Shown piece after piece: positions 50,637-60,019 of a stretch of 64,000 bases of DNA. The position numbers were made by a program, and so were the translations under genes. The notes beneath the pieces are model-generated. The model worked only from the letters and a program-made list of their open reading frames with translations. It searched no databases and was not told the DNA's origin. How positions within the stretch are numbered: position 1 is the stretch's first letter; each line of letters starts with the position of its first letter. The DNA comes from JBCCDY01 sp039030555 (GTDB taxonomy: Bacteria; Bacteroidota; Bacteroidia; Cytophagales; Cyclobacteriaceae): the NCBI GenBank assembly GCA_039030555.1, contig JBCCDY010000022.1:8108-72107 (forward strand). The letters run 5' to 3'.

Positions 50637-52421
50637 TTAAGCGGCTACTCCTTTCAACAGGTCGGCAGGTACTTTAACGTTATGTCCATTTTTTTTCGCT
50701 TTAGAATTCAGCAATTGAGGTATAGTTATGGTCACTGTTGTACCATTTCCCGGAAACGAATCAATTTTGATGGTACCATTGAGTTTCGTGAGGGTTTCCT
50801 TCACGATGTATAAACCAAGTCCAGAACCTTCACTGTCCTCCGACCCTCTATAGAACATATCGAATATCTTCTCCAAATGAATTTCTTCAATGCCTTGTCC
50901 ATTGTCACTAACAATAATTTTGGCGATTGATTCATCTACAGATACATCAACTTTAATTAAGGCACCTTTACAATTCGTATATCTAATAGAATTTGAAATA
51001 AGGTTATTACAAATCACCTTTATACGAGTTAAATCAGAGTAAAAATCTATTTGCTGATCTATTTTTATTTCTTTTTTAAATATTCTTTTTGAAGAACCAA
51101 AGCCAGCTTGCTGTTCAAATACATCATTAATTAATTGATCAAAATTAATTTCAGAACGCTCGACTTCTAACCGTGCATTTCTGGATAGGTCTAAGATCTC
51201 TCTTATAAAAACATCTTGTTTCTCAGCACTATTCGATATCATTTGAAGATAGTTGCGCATATTTTCAGAGTCTGCTTCCCTTAAAGCTAAGTCAGTAAGA
51301 CCTTTGACTGACGCAATAGGTGCCCGAAGATCATGTGAAACACTATATACAAAGCTGTCCAATTCATGGTTGGTCTTTTTCAGCTCTTCGTTGGATTTTC
51401 TAATACCTTCTTCAACCTTTTTACGTGTTACAATCTCTTCATTAAGTTTTTTTGTTCTTTCAGAAACCAGAGCTTCGAGATTTTCATTAAATCTTCTTAA
51501 AGCACTTTCTGCATTGGTTCTCTCAGAAACTGTTGAGGATAGAATTATGGTAGTTATGCTTAACACCCCAATAAAGATTTGAAGCATAAGCAATGAGTTA
51601 TCGGAATCATTCATAATGAAAGGTCCTTCATTATTAACCGTGAAATAAATAGCCAAAATGGAGACTAATAACACTCCAAGCATAGCTGCCTGTAAATTAA
51701 AGCGAAACGCCAGCCAAAGCATGAAGGGAACTATTAGAAACGGAAGTGCACGCATTAAAATGGGCGAATCAGGAAAAAAGAATACGGAGATCACCAAAAG
51801 GCCAAGGATTACTAGGAACGCCATGACTTCCCCGAAATTTCTCCAATTCAGATCAATCCTACTTTTTATTAAAATGAACGATAGAATCACAGTTGAAAAT
51901 AATAGAATACTCACCGTGCCACCTACCCACCAGGAAAATAATCGGTAAGCAAAAAATGTCTCGTCAATAATCCCATTCAAGACTAAGCTTGAAGTTCCAA
52001 TCAATGCCCCCAAAAAACTTATGAAAAGCGTTATGAAGAGAAATTTAAAAGTCTCTAAAGCTTTACCGTAAGGATTTCCTTCTTTTACAAACCTCTTGAT
52101 CAGGAAAAAACCTAATAAAGCTTCGAGCGTATTTCCTGTAGAAACAAAAAATGTGGCAAATATCATATGGTTATCGAATGCCAAACCATTTCTCCAGAAG
52201 ATAAGGCTATGTACAATGAAAGAGCCAATCATTAAACCTGGCCAACTTCCATGTCCCATAATTAAGATTAAGGCAAACGCAATTCCTGTAGGTGGCCAAA
52301 CGGGCGATGCCAGAGTTTCTGGAAAAGAAAGCAGAAAACCTACATGCGCTGAAGAATAATAAATGGCGCCAAGGAAAACAATCTTTAAGTCATTATGACG
52401 AAAAAACCGAGATTTGGACAT
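50637..52421 (-). CDS. MASE1-type membrane histidine kinase
   Basis: From the ATG at 52421 this 594-residue protein has eight or so transmembrane helices forming a MASE1 sensor (PVWPPTGIAFALILIMG). A coiled linker leads to a HisKA domain with phospho-His H363 (YSVSHDLRAP) and a HATPase domain (NNLISNSIRYTN, DNGQGI, GSGLGLYIVKE). An upstream ATG at 52436 adds five residues. No receiver gene lies beside it on this strand, but the single-domain response regulator at 53075 is the nearest candidate partner, 650 bp away on the opposite strand. Confidence 0.9.
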   Translation of the reverse strand: MSKSRFFRHNDLKIVFLGAIYYSSAHVGFLLSFPETLASPVWPPTGIAFALILIMGHGSWPGLMIGSFIVHSLIFWRNGLAFDNHMIFATFFVSTGNTLEALLGFFLIKRFVKEGNPYGKALETFKFLFITLFISFLGALIGTSSLVLNGIIDETFFAYRLFSWWVGGTVSILLFSTVILSFILIKSRIDLNWRNFGEVMAFLVILGLLVISVFFFPDSPILMRALPFLIVPFMLWLAFRFNLQAAMLGVLLVSILAIYFTVNNEGPFIMNDSDNSLLMLQIFIGVLSITTIILSSTVSERTNAESALRRFNENLEALVSERTKKLNEEIVTRKKVEEGIRKSNEELKKTNHELDSFVYSVSHDLRAPIASVKGLTDLALREADSENMRNYLQMISNSAEKQDVFIREILDLSRNARLEVERSEINFDQLINDVFEQQAGFGSSKRIFKKEIKIDQQIDFYSDLTRIKVICNNLISNSIRYTNCKGALIKVDVSVDESIAKIIVSDNGQGIEEIHLEKIFDMFYRGSEDSEGSGLGLYIVKETLTKLNGTIKIDSFPGNGTTVTITIPQLLNSKAKKNGHNVKVPADLLKGVAA

Positions 52422-52436
52422 TAATGATATATCCAT

Positions 52437-53074
52437 AGGAGGAAAAACTTGATAACGTTCTTATAAGTTACTGAGAAATAATGGTATAGTCACGTAAAAC
52501 TTACATACCCCCCACTTATCATTTATATAATTATTCCATAAGAACCTTGGTAAAAAGCTAACGGGCTCAATATAGGTTCGAAACCAAGTCGATATCTATA
52601 AAATAATTATGTTGTAAAAAGACCAGAAATTATTATTTCTCTCATATAAACAAGGTTTTAGAATAAAAACCTGAAGAATCACAGGCTAGGGAAAATACAA
52701 TTCTGTCAATTGGCAAAAAAGACTAACTCTTTGTTGATCAGTGAATTATAAAATTCGAATATATCTTGATAAGATTCTAATAAAATACTCATTAAAGAGG
52801 CTATCAGACCAGCTAAACATAATTTTATTAAAAAAATGTAAAAATGAGCCCACTTCAAATGGAGAATATTTCAAATAATGCAATGAAAACGGCTTGCTCT
52901 TAAGAGAATTAAAATATAATTATTTCTAGAAAATATTGATTTATAGTATATGAAATATTGTAATAGTTCAATTTTTACTACTAAAAGTTATTTTGATTTT
53001 TCTTGGTTTTTATAAATAGTTCCTTTTTATTTGAATCAAACTTGAAAACTGACTATAACCGCAAACAGTATAAA
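52437..53074. other. AT-rich intergenic region, no gene recognised
   Basis: These 638 bases separate the MASE1 kinase gene from the divergent exopolysaccharide locus and must hold promoters for both. The DNA is very AT-rich. A short AGGTTTT / AAAACCT hairpin near 52652-52670 is the only structure I noticed. No convincing reading frame or -7/-33 pair was found. Confidence 0.4.
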
Positions 53075-53458
53075 ATGAAAGCTAATCGAACTATTCTAAT
53101 CATTGAAGACGACGAGTCTGTAATGTGGCTTCTAAAACATATACTCAGCGACTACAATGTAAAATCATTTAAGATGGTTGATAAGGCTATCAATTGGTTA
53201 TCAAATGGTTTTAGACCAGATTTAATTATTTCTGATCTTTCTTTACCCGGTCTACATGGGTATGATTTGATTAAAAACTTAAAAAGAAGTGGATTGTATA
53301 GTGATATACCACTCATTATTTTATCAGCTTCTCTCGATGATAAGACCAGAGAAACATCTTTAGCTTTAGGAGCTGATGATTTCTTCACTAAGCCTTTTAA
53401 TCCTGACTCTTTTACAAAGCATATTGATTATTTAACATATCAGAAAAAAGTCGCTTAG
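53075..53458 (+). CDS. Single-domain response regulator
   Basis: From the ATG at 53075 this 127-residue protein is a receiver domain with acidic pocket IIEDDES, phospho-acceptor D54 (LIISDLSLPG) and Lys in FFTKPFNPD. There is no output domain. It opens the exopolysaccharide locus 48 bp before the sugar transferase gene, whose N-terminal domain resembles it. It likely tunes polysaccharide synthesis by protein contact. An upstream ATG at 53003 adds 24 residues foreign to the family. Confidence 0.88.
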   Translation: MKANRTILIIEDDESVMWLLKHILSDYNVKSFKMVDKAINWLSNGFRPDLIISDLSLPGLHGYDLIKNLKRSGLYSDIPLIILSASLDDKTRETSLALGADDFFTKPFNPDSFTKHIDYLTYQKKVA

Positions 53459-53506
53459 TACTATTTTACTATCTTTCTGTATACTTCATTAATTTCAAAA
53501 TAGGTC

Positions 53507-54640
53507 ATGTTTACAGACATACCTGAAGAGTTTGTTTCAACACATGTCCCGGGCAATGGTGGAACTATGAAAAGTTCTACAGATACGTTACTTATTGGTG
53601 CCTTCCCTACTTATATTATTGATGGATTCAAGGAAAGAAATTATGAATGCCTTCATGTAGATTATTATAAAAACGCTTTACATTGGCTTTCCGCTAATAA
53701 AAAAACATGGAAAGGTTTAGAAGCACTATTTTGCGTTGCTGACTATTCCAATAGCGAGTTTATTCAACTCATCGAATTCATTCAAAAGAACAAGGTCTTA
53801 AATCAAAAGCCACTCATTTTTTACTCTCCTGTTTGTGATAACTATGAAAAAAAGTTGTCTGCAAAAATTGGAGCAGATGATCATTACTGCGCTGATCTCA
53901 AATTTGACGACGTCATATACAGGATTAATTTTCTAAAAGATTTCAAGAAGAATAATACCTTTTCCCTACTTGATCTGGAAGATGACTATAAGGAAGCAAC
54001 CTCAAAAGGTATTCCCCTTTACAAGCGATTGTTTGATATTTTTATTTCAGGAGGTGCTCTATTGATATTGAGTCCGCTTCTAATTCTAGTTGCCATACTA
54101 ATTAGAATTGATTCCCCAGGACCTATATTTTATGTGTCTAAGAGAGCAGGTAAAGGGTACCACATATTCAATTTTTACAAATTTAGATCCATGCGTGTTG
54201 GAGCTGATGCTGAACTTCACAAGTTGAATCACCTTAATCAGTATACTAAAAGTGATGAAAATGATTCTTCTGCCAGTGCCTTTGTGAAAATAGAAAATGA
54301 CCCAAGAGTTACCAGGCTAGGATCTTTGCTACGTAAAAGTAGTATAGATGAGCTTCCTCAACTGATTAATGTACTTAAAGGAGACATGTCTATTGTTGGG
54401 AATAGGCCACTCCCATTGTATGAAGCTGAGCAATTAACCAAAGATGAAATAGTTAAACGATTTAATGCCCCCGCAGGAATAACAGGTCTTTGGCAGGTAA
54501 CAAAACGAGGAAAAAGTGATATGAGCGAATATGAGAGAATTCGTTTAGATATCACCTATGCAGATAGAGGGTCTTTTTGGTATGATATCAAAATCATGCT
54601 TATGACAATTCCTGCATTATTCCAAAAAGAAAAAGTATAG
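53507..54640 (+). CDS. Sugar transferase fused to a degenerate receiver domain
   Basis: This 377-residue protein has an N-terminal domain (about 27-145) that parallels the receiver encoded just upstream: ALHWLSANKK against AINWLSNGFR, and KIGADDHYC against ALGADDFFT. The acidic pocket and the lysine are lost, so it is not phosphorylated in the usual way. The C-terminal part is a polyprenyl-phosphate sugar transferase: YKRLFDIFISGGALLI helix, SPGPIFYVSKRAGK, KFRSM, KSSIDELPQLINVLKGDM and PAGITGLWQV. It attaches the first sugar to the lipid carrier at the inner membrane. A start at 53567 is also possible. Confidence 0.88.
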   Translation: MFTDIPEEFVSTHVPGNGGTMKSSTDTLLIGAFPTYIIDGFKERNYECLHVDYYKNALHWLSANKKTWKGLEALFCVADYSNSEFIQLIEFIQKNKVLNQKPLIFYSPVCDNYEKKLSAKIGADDHYCADLKFDDVIYRINFLKDFKKNNTFSLLDLEDDYKEATSKGIPLYKRLFDIFISGGALLILSPLLILVAILIRIDSPGPIFYVSKRAGKGYHIFNFYKFRSMRVGADAELHKLNHLNQYTKSDENDSSASAFVKIENDPRVTRLGSLLRKSSIDELPQLINVLKGDMSIVGNRPLPLYEAEQLTKDEIVKRFNAPAGITGLWQVTKRGKSDMSEYERIRLDITYADRGSFWYDIKIMLMTIPALFQKEKV

Positions 54641-54740
54641 TTAAAAAAGAAGATAGCGAGCATTAATTCTCAATACTTATACATACTTTCATGCCTATTT
54701 AAAGAAATCCTCAGTAATATTTAAAGATCAAACTCAAAAC

Positions 54741-55628
54741 ATGAGGTTAATATATTATAAGGGAAATAATTTCGGAGACGAATTGAGTCCTTTCATATTC
54801 AACAAATTGTTACCCAATTTTTTTAATGACGATGCTACCACTCTTTTCTATGGAATAGGATCCATTCTTGGTGAACAAACTTTTAAAGAAAAGGCAAAGC
54901 GTATAATTTTTAGCTCGGGGTTTGGGAATTATAATGGGGCACCTCCCAAAATAGATAAGGATTCCGATGTAATCTGCGTAAGAGGCCCAATAACGGCAGA
55001 GCTATTAAAGATCGATAAATCAAAAGCTGTTACAGATGGAGCTTTATTGCTTAAATCATTTGATTTTCCAGAAGTAGAAAAAAAGTACGATTTTTCTTTC
55101 ATACCACATTGGGTATCGGAGTTAAAGTACCCATGGAAGGAGTTATGCAATGAAGCTGGTATCCATTTTATTAGCCCAATGGGTGATCTTGATGAAGTTC
55201 TAACCGAAATAAGGAAATCAAAAACAATTATAACCGAGGCTATGCACGGTGCAATTGTAGCAGATGTATTTAGAATACCCTGGGTTCCAGCTAAGACTTA
55301 CAAAGATAAGTACGATATAAAATGGAGAGATTGGACGGAATCATTAAATCTTGAATTTGAGCCTAATAAATTGCACGGTTTGTATGACAATACTGAGTTT
55401 GTAGTAGATAAAATTAAGTCTTCGGTAAATGTTCCAAAAGGTGTAATCAAAGGATTAATTAAAACTTACAAACCTGTCCAAAATATTCTATTCAAATCCG
55501 CTAATGTTTCAACTTTGAGTAAACTTAAAAGTAAGAAACCCTTTTTAAGTTCCGATTCTATTATTGAATCAAAGTTTAATATTCTTCTAGAAAAAATAGA
55601 AGATATAAAAAATAATTATGAAGCCTGA
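54741..55628 (+). CDS. Polysaccharide pyruvyl transferase family protein
   Basis: This 295-residue protein opens with YYKGNNFGDELSPFIFNKLL, the usual start of pyruvyl transferases. It also has YGIGSILG, VRGPITAELL and a late TEAMHGAIVADVFRIPWVP segment, the conserved His-containing part of the family. It would add pyruvate ketals to sugars of the exopolysaccharide. The last 60 residues are Lys-rich and outside the domain. The gene lies between the priming transferase and three glycosyltransferases. Confidence 0.85.
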   Translation: MRLIYYKGNNFGDELSPFIFNKLLPNFFNDDATTLFYGIGSILGEQTFKEKAKRIIFSSGFGNYNGAPPKIDKDSDVICVRGPITAELLKIDKSKAVTDGALLLKSFDFPEVEKKYDFSFIPHWVSELKYPWKELCNEAGIHFISPMGDLDEVLTEIRKSKTIITEAMHGAIVADVFRIPWVPAKTYKDKYDIKWRDWTESLNLEFEPNKLHGLYDNTEFVVDKIKSSVNVPKGVIKGLIKTYKPVQNILFKSANVSTLSKLKSKKPFLSSDSIIESKFNILLEKIEDIKNNYEA

Positions 55629-55730
55629 TATTGGCCTAATTTCGAAGTGTGACCTGTATATTAAAATACACTAATTGTATCAGGCACAATTAAATCGTCC
55701 TGTTAAATTTGGTAGAAGGTTTTTTTTACA

Positions 55731-56942
55731 ATGAGCTACATATTTTGGATTCAAGTAATCCTCCTTTTTTATTTTTATTACGTAGCGCTGTATACGTTTT
55801 TGTTTTCAATTGCTGGTAGGCTCTATAAACCTAAAAAGGTAACCGGAGAAGAGGTTGACTTTAAAACATTTGCTGTATTCATACCTGGATACAAAGAAGA
55901 TGAAGTTATTATTGAAGTAGCATCTCATGCGCTTAAACAGAGTTACCCTAAAGAACATTATACGGTATTCGTAATAGCCGATTCTTTTAAAAAGAATACA
56001 ATAGAAGGATTAAAGAAATTAGATATTGAAATTATCAATGTCGAATTCGAAAAAAGCACGAAGGTTAAGTCCCTGAATTATGCTCTAGATAAAATTGATG
56101 CAGATCTTTTTGATTATGCTGTCATTCTCGATGCTGATAATTTAATGCAAGCTGATTTTTTACAAAAGCTTAATCAGTTACATCAAACATATCATTATAA
56201 GGCTATTCAAGGTTGTAGAGCTGCAAAAAACCTAACAAATACAATGTCATTTTTGGATGGGCTAAGCGAAGCGATAAATAATCATATTTATGGTAAAGGT
56301 AGCTCGTATTTAAGGTTATCTTCAACATTGAAAGGTTCTGGGATGTCTTTCAAATATGGAATATTAAAATCTCTATTAAGTGAAATGGATTCTATTGGTG
56401 GATTCGATAGGGAACTGGAATTGAAGCTAATTAACTCTGGAATAAAGGTTCACTATGCCAGTGATGTGATTGTTTTAGACGAAAAAGTTGAGAGAACGCA
56501 GGTATTTGAGAATCAAAGGAAGAGATGGATTTCGAGTCAGTTTTTCTACTTAAAAAAGTATTTTGGGGAAGGAATAAAATCTTTTTTTAAAGGGAAACTT
56601 ACCTTTTTCAATAGCTCGATATTAAGAAATATCCAACTTCCTAGGTTATTAAACTTAGGACTTATTACAATTTTTACCATAGTATTTATTTTACCCCTAC
56701 CTATAAATAGTTTAATACTAAAGATAAACTGGCTCGTAGCCTTTTCTGTAATGTTTATAGGAATGATATTAGCAATCCCAAAGGAATACTTTAACAAAAA
56801 TCTAATAAAAGCATTGTTATCACTTCCACTAATTTTCATTAAAATGTTGCGACTTCTTTTTCGATTAAAGGGTGCAAACGAGAAATTCATACATACACCT
56901 CATAGTTCTTCAACGAATACTGAAAAGGATAAAAAGTCATGA
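55731..56942 (+). CDS. Membrane glycosyltransferase family 2 protein
   Basis: This 403-residue protein has an N-terminal helix (about 5-28), a GT-A domain with FAVFIPGYKEDEVI and the metal motif LDADN, and two or three C-terminal helices (about 300-375). The QRKRW-type motif appears as NQRKRWISSQF, typical of processive or membrane glycosyltransferases. It builds polysaccharide at the inner membrane from nucleotide sugars. Its stop overlaps the next start by four bases. Confidence 0.88.
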   Translation: MSYIFWIQVILLFYFYYVALYTFLFSIAGRLYKPKKVTGEEVDFKTFAVFIPGYKEDEVIIEVASHALKQSYPKEHYTVFVIADSFKKNTIEGLKKLDIEIINVEFEKSTKVKSLNYALDKIDADLFDYAVILDADNLMQADFLQKLNQLHQTYHYKAIQGCRAAKNLTNTMSFLDGLSEAINNHIYGKGSSYLRLSSTLKGSGMSFKYGILKSLLSEMDSIGGFDRELELKLINSGIKVHYASDVIVLDEKVERTQVFENQRKRWISSQFFYLKKYFGEGIKSFFKGKLTFFNSSILRNIQLPRLLNLGLITIFTIVFILPLPINSLILKINWLVAFSVMFIGMILAIPKEYFNKNLIKALLSLPLIFIKMLRLLFRLKGANEKFIHTPHSSSTNTEKDKKS

Positions 56943-57853
56943 AGCCTCCCTTAGTTTCAATTGTAACAATAAATTATAATCAGACTAAGGTTACTGAAGA
57001 ATGTATTAACAGTTTACACAAAATAACTTATCCCAACTTCGAAATAATAGTTGTAGACAATGCATCATCAGAAGATGCCTCTATTCTAAAGAAGCTATAT
57101 CCCAATGTAACACTAATTCTAAGCAAAGAGAATCTAGGCTTTTCGGGAGGAAATAACCTTGGAATAAATAAGTCAAATGGGGATTTTATACTATTTCTTA
57201 ATAATGACACTGAAGTTGACAGATCTTTTTTAGAGCCGCTAGTCAATATTTTCCAAGAAAAGAAAGACGTAGGTTTAGCTTGTTCGAAGCTTGTATATTA
57301 TGGTACTGAAATAATACAATATGCAGGTAGTACAAACATTAACCCTTTTACGGGAAGAAGTAAAAGAATCGGATTTAAGCAGAATAATTCAGAACTTTTT
57401 TCAAAATCATACCTTACTGATTTACCTCATGGTGCCGCGATGATGATATCGAGGAAAGTTCTCAATAAGGTAGGGTTAATGCCGGAAGTCTTTTTTTTAT
57501 ATTATGAAGAGGTTGACTGGGCAGAATCAATTAAAAAGCATGGATATAACATATGGTTTGTAGGACATTCAACTGTTTTCCATAAAGAATCAATGTCCAC
57601 TGGAAAAAATTCAACATTAAAAACGTATTTTCTAAATAGAAATAGGATATTATACCTAAGAAGAAACACCTCAGGCTTGGTTAAGTTATTTTGGATAATA
57701 TTTTATATTCTTGTCTCTATCCCTAAAAACATCCTCATAATGATGATGAAAAATGAGTTCAATCATCTAAGAGTATATTTAAAAGCTATAGCGTGGAATC
57801 TAAGTAATAAGCCTAAAGAACATATTTCTAAACCAGCTTATTTGATCAAATGA
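56939..57853 (+). CDS. Glycosyltransferase family 2 protein
   Basis: This 304-residue protein has the rhamnosyltransferase-like GT2 layout: VSIVTINYNQTKVTEECI, VVDNASSEDA, ENLGFSGGNNLGI, LFLNNDTEVD (metal motif DTE in place of DXD) and FLYYEEVDWAES. It has no membrane domain beyond a hydrophobic C-terminal segment. Four-base overlaps at both ends show it is translated together with its neighbours. Confidence 0.9.
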   Translation: MKPPLVSIVTINYNQTKVTEECINSLHKITYPNFEIIVVDNASSEDASILKKLYPNVTLILSKENLGFSGGNNLGINKSNGDFILFLNNDTEVDRSFLEPLVNIFQEKKDVGLACSKLVYYGTEIIQYAGSTNINPFTGRSKRIGFKQNNSELFSKSYLTDLPHGAAMMISRKVLNKVGLMPEVFFLYYEEVDWAESIKKHGYNIWFVGHSTVFHKESMSTGKNSTLKTYFLNRNRILYLRRNTSGLVKLFWIIFYILVSIPKNILIMMMKNEFNHLRVYLKAIAWNLSNKPKEHISKPAYLIK

Positions 57854-58977
57854 GAATTGGAATCGAAGCACAACGTATTTTTCGTAAAAAGAAAAGAGGA
57901 ATGGATGTAGCTGCTGTCCAACTCATAAAAGGTTTACAGGAAATAGATCACAAAAATGAGTATTTCATTTTTGTTAGTCCCAACAAGAATAATGACGTTA
58001 TAAAGGAAACACCAAATTTCAGGATAATAGAAATAGAGAAAAGTCTTTATCCATGGTGGGAGTTGGTAGCCTTGCCCAAAGCAGTAAAAAAATACGATAT
58101 TGATGTGCTTCATTGCACTTCTAATACTGCTCCTTTAAAATGTACCGCACCAGTTGTACTTACCCTTCATGATATTATTTATTTACAGGAAATATCTTAT
58201 ACAAAAGGTACTTGGTATCAAAGATTTGGAAATTTATATAGACGATGGAATGTTCCAAAAATTATAGATAAGTGTGATGTGATTTGCACCGTTTCAGATT
58301 CGGAAAATCAAAACATAACCAACTATTTCAATTTTGATAACGATAGAATACAAACCATACATAATGGTGTAGGTAAAGAATTTAAAGAAGAAAAAGATGA
58401 GAAAAAGCTTTTAGAAGTCAAAAGTAAGTACGGGCTGAAAAAAGATTTCATTCTGTCACTAGGAAATAGAGACCCTAGAAAGAATTCAAAAAATATAATA
58501 AGTGCGTTCCATTTGCTAATCAATTCCGGATATGATATTGATCTTTTTCTATTGGATACAAGTGAAGAGTATGTAAAAAGTGTTTCTCGAAAACTAGATG
58601 ATCCCAGCCTCATATCTAGAATTAATTGTTTTGATTACCTTCCTTCTAATGACTTACCGCTTATATATAGTGCAGCTAAAATTTTCTTATTTCCCTCTTT
58701 AAGAGAAGGTTTTGGCCTTCCAATTCTTGAGTCCATGGGTTGTGGAACCCCAGTAGTAACCTCAAATGTATCATCAATGCCAGAGGTAGCAGGTGATTCA
58801 GCTTTATTGGTTAATCCATATAATCCTCAGTCAATATATGAATCCGTTAGAAAGTTGTTGGATGACAGTCAGCTTTATAACAACTTAAAGACTAAAGGCC
58901 TGGAAAGATCAAAAGAGTTTAGCTGGAATAACACTGCGGAAAAATGGCTTAAAGTCTATAACCAATTTAGAAATTGA
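57850..58977 (+). CDS. Glycosyltransferase family 4 protein
   Basis: This 375-residue protein has the GT-B features of family 4: LHCTSNTAPL in the acceptor half, ILSLGNRDPRKNSKNIISAF at the start of the donor half and FPSLREGFGLPILESMGCGTPV with the E-x7-E donor motif. It is cytoplasmic and retaining. Its first codons overlap the preceding gene by four bases and its stop overlaps the next gene by four. It adds a later sugar in the exopolysaccharide repeat. Confidence 0.92.
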   Translation: MRIGIEAQRIFRKKKRGMDVAAVQLIKGLQEIDHKNEYFIFVSPNKNNDVIKETPNFRIIEIEKSLYPWWELVALPKAVKKYDIDVLHCTSNTAPLKCTAPVVLTLHDIIYLQEISYTKGTWYQRFGNLYRRWNVPKIIDKCDVICTVSDSENQNITNYFNFDNDRIQTIHNGVGKEFKEEKDEKKLLEVKSKYGLKKDFILSLGNRDPRKNSKNIISAFHLLINSGYDIDLFLLDTSEEYVKSVSRKLDDPSLISRINCFDYLPSNDLPLIYSAAKIFLFPSLREGFGLPILESMGCGTPVVTSNVSSMPEVAGDSALLVNPYNPQSIYESVRKLLDDSQLYNNLKTKGLERSKEFSWNNTAEKWLKVYNQFRN

Positions 58978-59894
58978 TGAAATTTTTAACCTTTAAAAGT
59001 TTCATTAGTCTTTTAATCTTTTTCATTAGTAATAATATGATTTCGCAAGAAGTCATCACCCTTAATATTACCAAGGTTGATTCGAGTAATTTTAAATTTA
59101 AGCAAACGGGGCAGCTCCCTAAGAAAATAGATGAAGCTTCCGGCTTAGAAAAAAGCTCAAAAAAAAACACCTTTTGGACTCATAATGATGATGGGCTACC
59201 TGTAATTTATGGTATTGATTCAATTGGGAACTCTGTCAAAGCAATACATCTCGGGAGTAAAAATTCCGGTTGGGAAGATCTGGCCACAGATAATGAAAAC
59301 AACTTATATGTGGGCTCTTTTGGCAATAACAAAAACGACAGAAAAAATCTTAAGATATTAAAACTCAAAGATCCTTTTACTTATGAAAAGTCTGTTGTTT
59401 CCCCTGAAATAATAAACTATAAATATGAGGATCAGAATGAATTCCCTCCCACAAAAGCAAATATGAATTATGATGTAGATGCGATGATTTTTTTTAATGA
59501 TTCATTGTATCTTTTTACAAAAAACAGGACTGAACCTTTTAATTCAGAAATAAACATTTATTCCTTACCAAGTATTTCAGGAGAGTACGTAGCTAAAAAA
59601 GTTGAGTCTTTTGAACTTAGTAAAGGAAATATGATCTCAAACTGGATTACCGGAGCAGCTATATCACCTTCAAAAAAGGTAATTGCTTTATTGTTTCACT
59701 CTAAAATACTATTACTGACGGATTTTAATAATTCAAGTTTTACCAAAGCTAAGTTTTACCAAATTGACCTAAATCATTTTTCTCACAAAGCCGGTATTAG
59801 TTTTGGAAATTCAGACAATAAAATATTCATTGTTGATGAAAAGGAATTTGGAGTACTTGGTGGTAATATTTATTGTCTTACTTTCAAATTGTAG
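58974..59894 (+). CDS. Secreted protein at the end of the polysaccharide operon
   Basis: This 306-residue protein has a signal peptide (about 1-24, ending NMISQ). The mature part has DEASGLEKSSKKNTFWTHNDDG, GWEDLATDNENNLYVGSFGNN and MNYDVDAMIFFNDSLYLFTKNR, which suggests a beta-propeller with Asp-rich turns, similar to SdiA-regulated-like or esterase-like phytase proteins. It is coupled by a four-base overlap to the glycosyltransferase gene, so it probably works on or near the exported polysaccharide. Confidence 0.7.
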   Translation: MMKFLTFKSFISLLIFFISNNMISQEVITLNITKVDSSNFKFKQTGQLPKKIDEASGLEKSSKKNTFWTHNDDGLPVIYGIDSIGNSVKAIHLGSKNSGWEDLATDNENNLYVGSFGNNKNDRKNLKILKLKDPFTYEKSVVSPEIINYKYEDQNEFPPTKANMNYDVDAMIFFNDSLYLFTKNRTEPFNSEINIYSLPSISGEYVAKKVESFELSKGNMISNWITGAAISPSKKVIALLFHSKILLLTDFNNSSFTKAKFYQIDLNHFSHKAGISFGNSDNKIFIVDEKEFGVLGGNIYCLTFKL

Positions 59895-60019
59895 TCTGTT
59901 AAACTATGTAAATAATCGAACTTTAAATTCATCTTAACAAATAGTGGTCTTTAGATCAATATGTTTCTTAAATTTACAAAAACCTAATTTACGTAAAGGC
60001 CCTATAACACCTTTTTACA

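Noticed and set aside
53003..53074. Longer start for the single-domain response regulator
   Set aside because: The extra 24 residues are foreign to receiver domains, and the ATG at 53075 starts the canonical fold.
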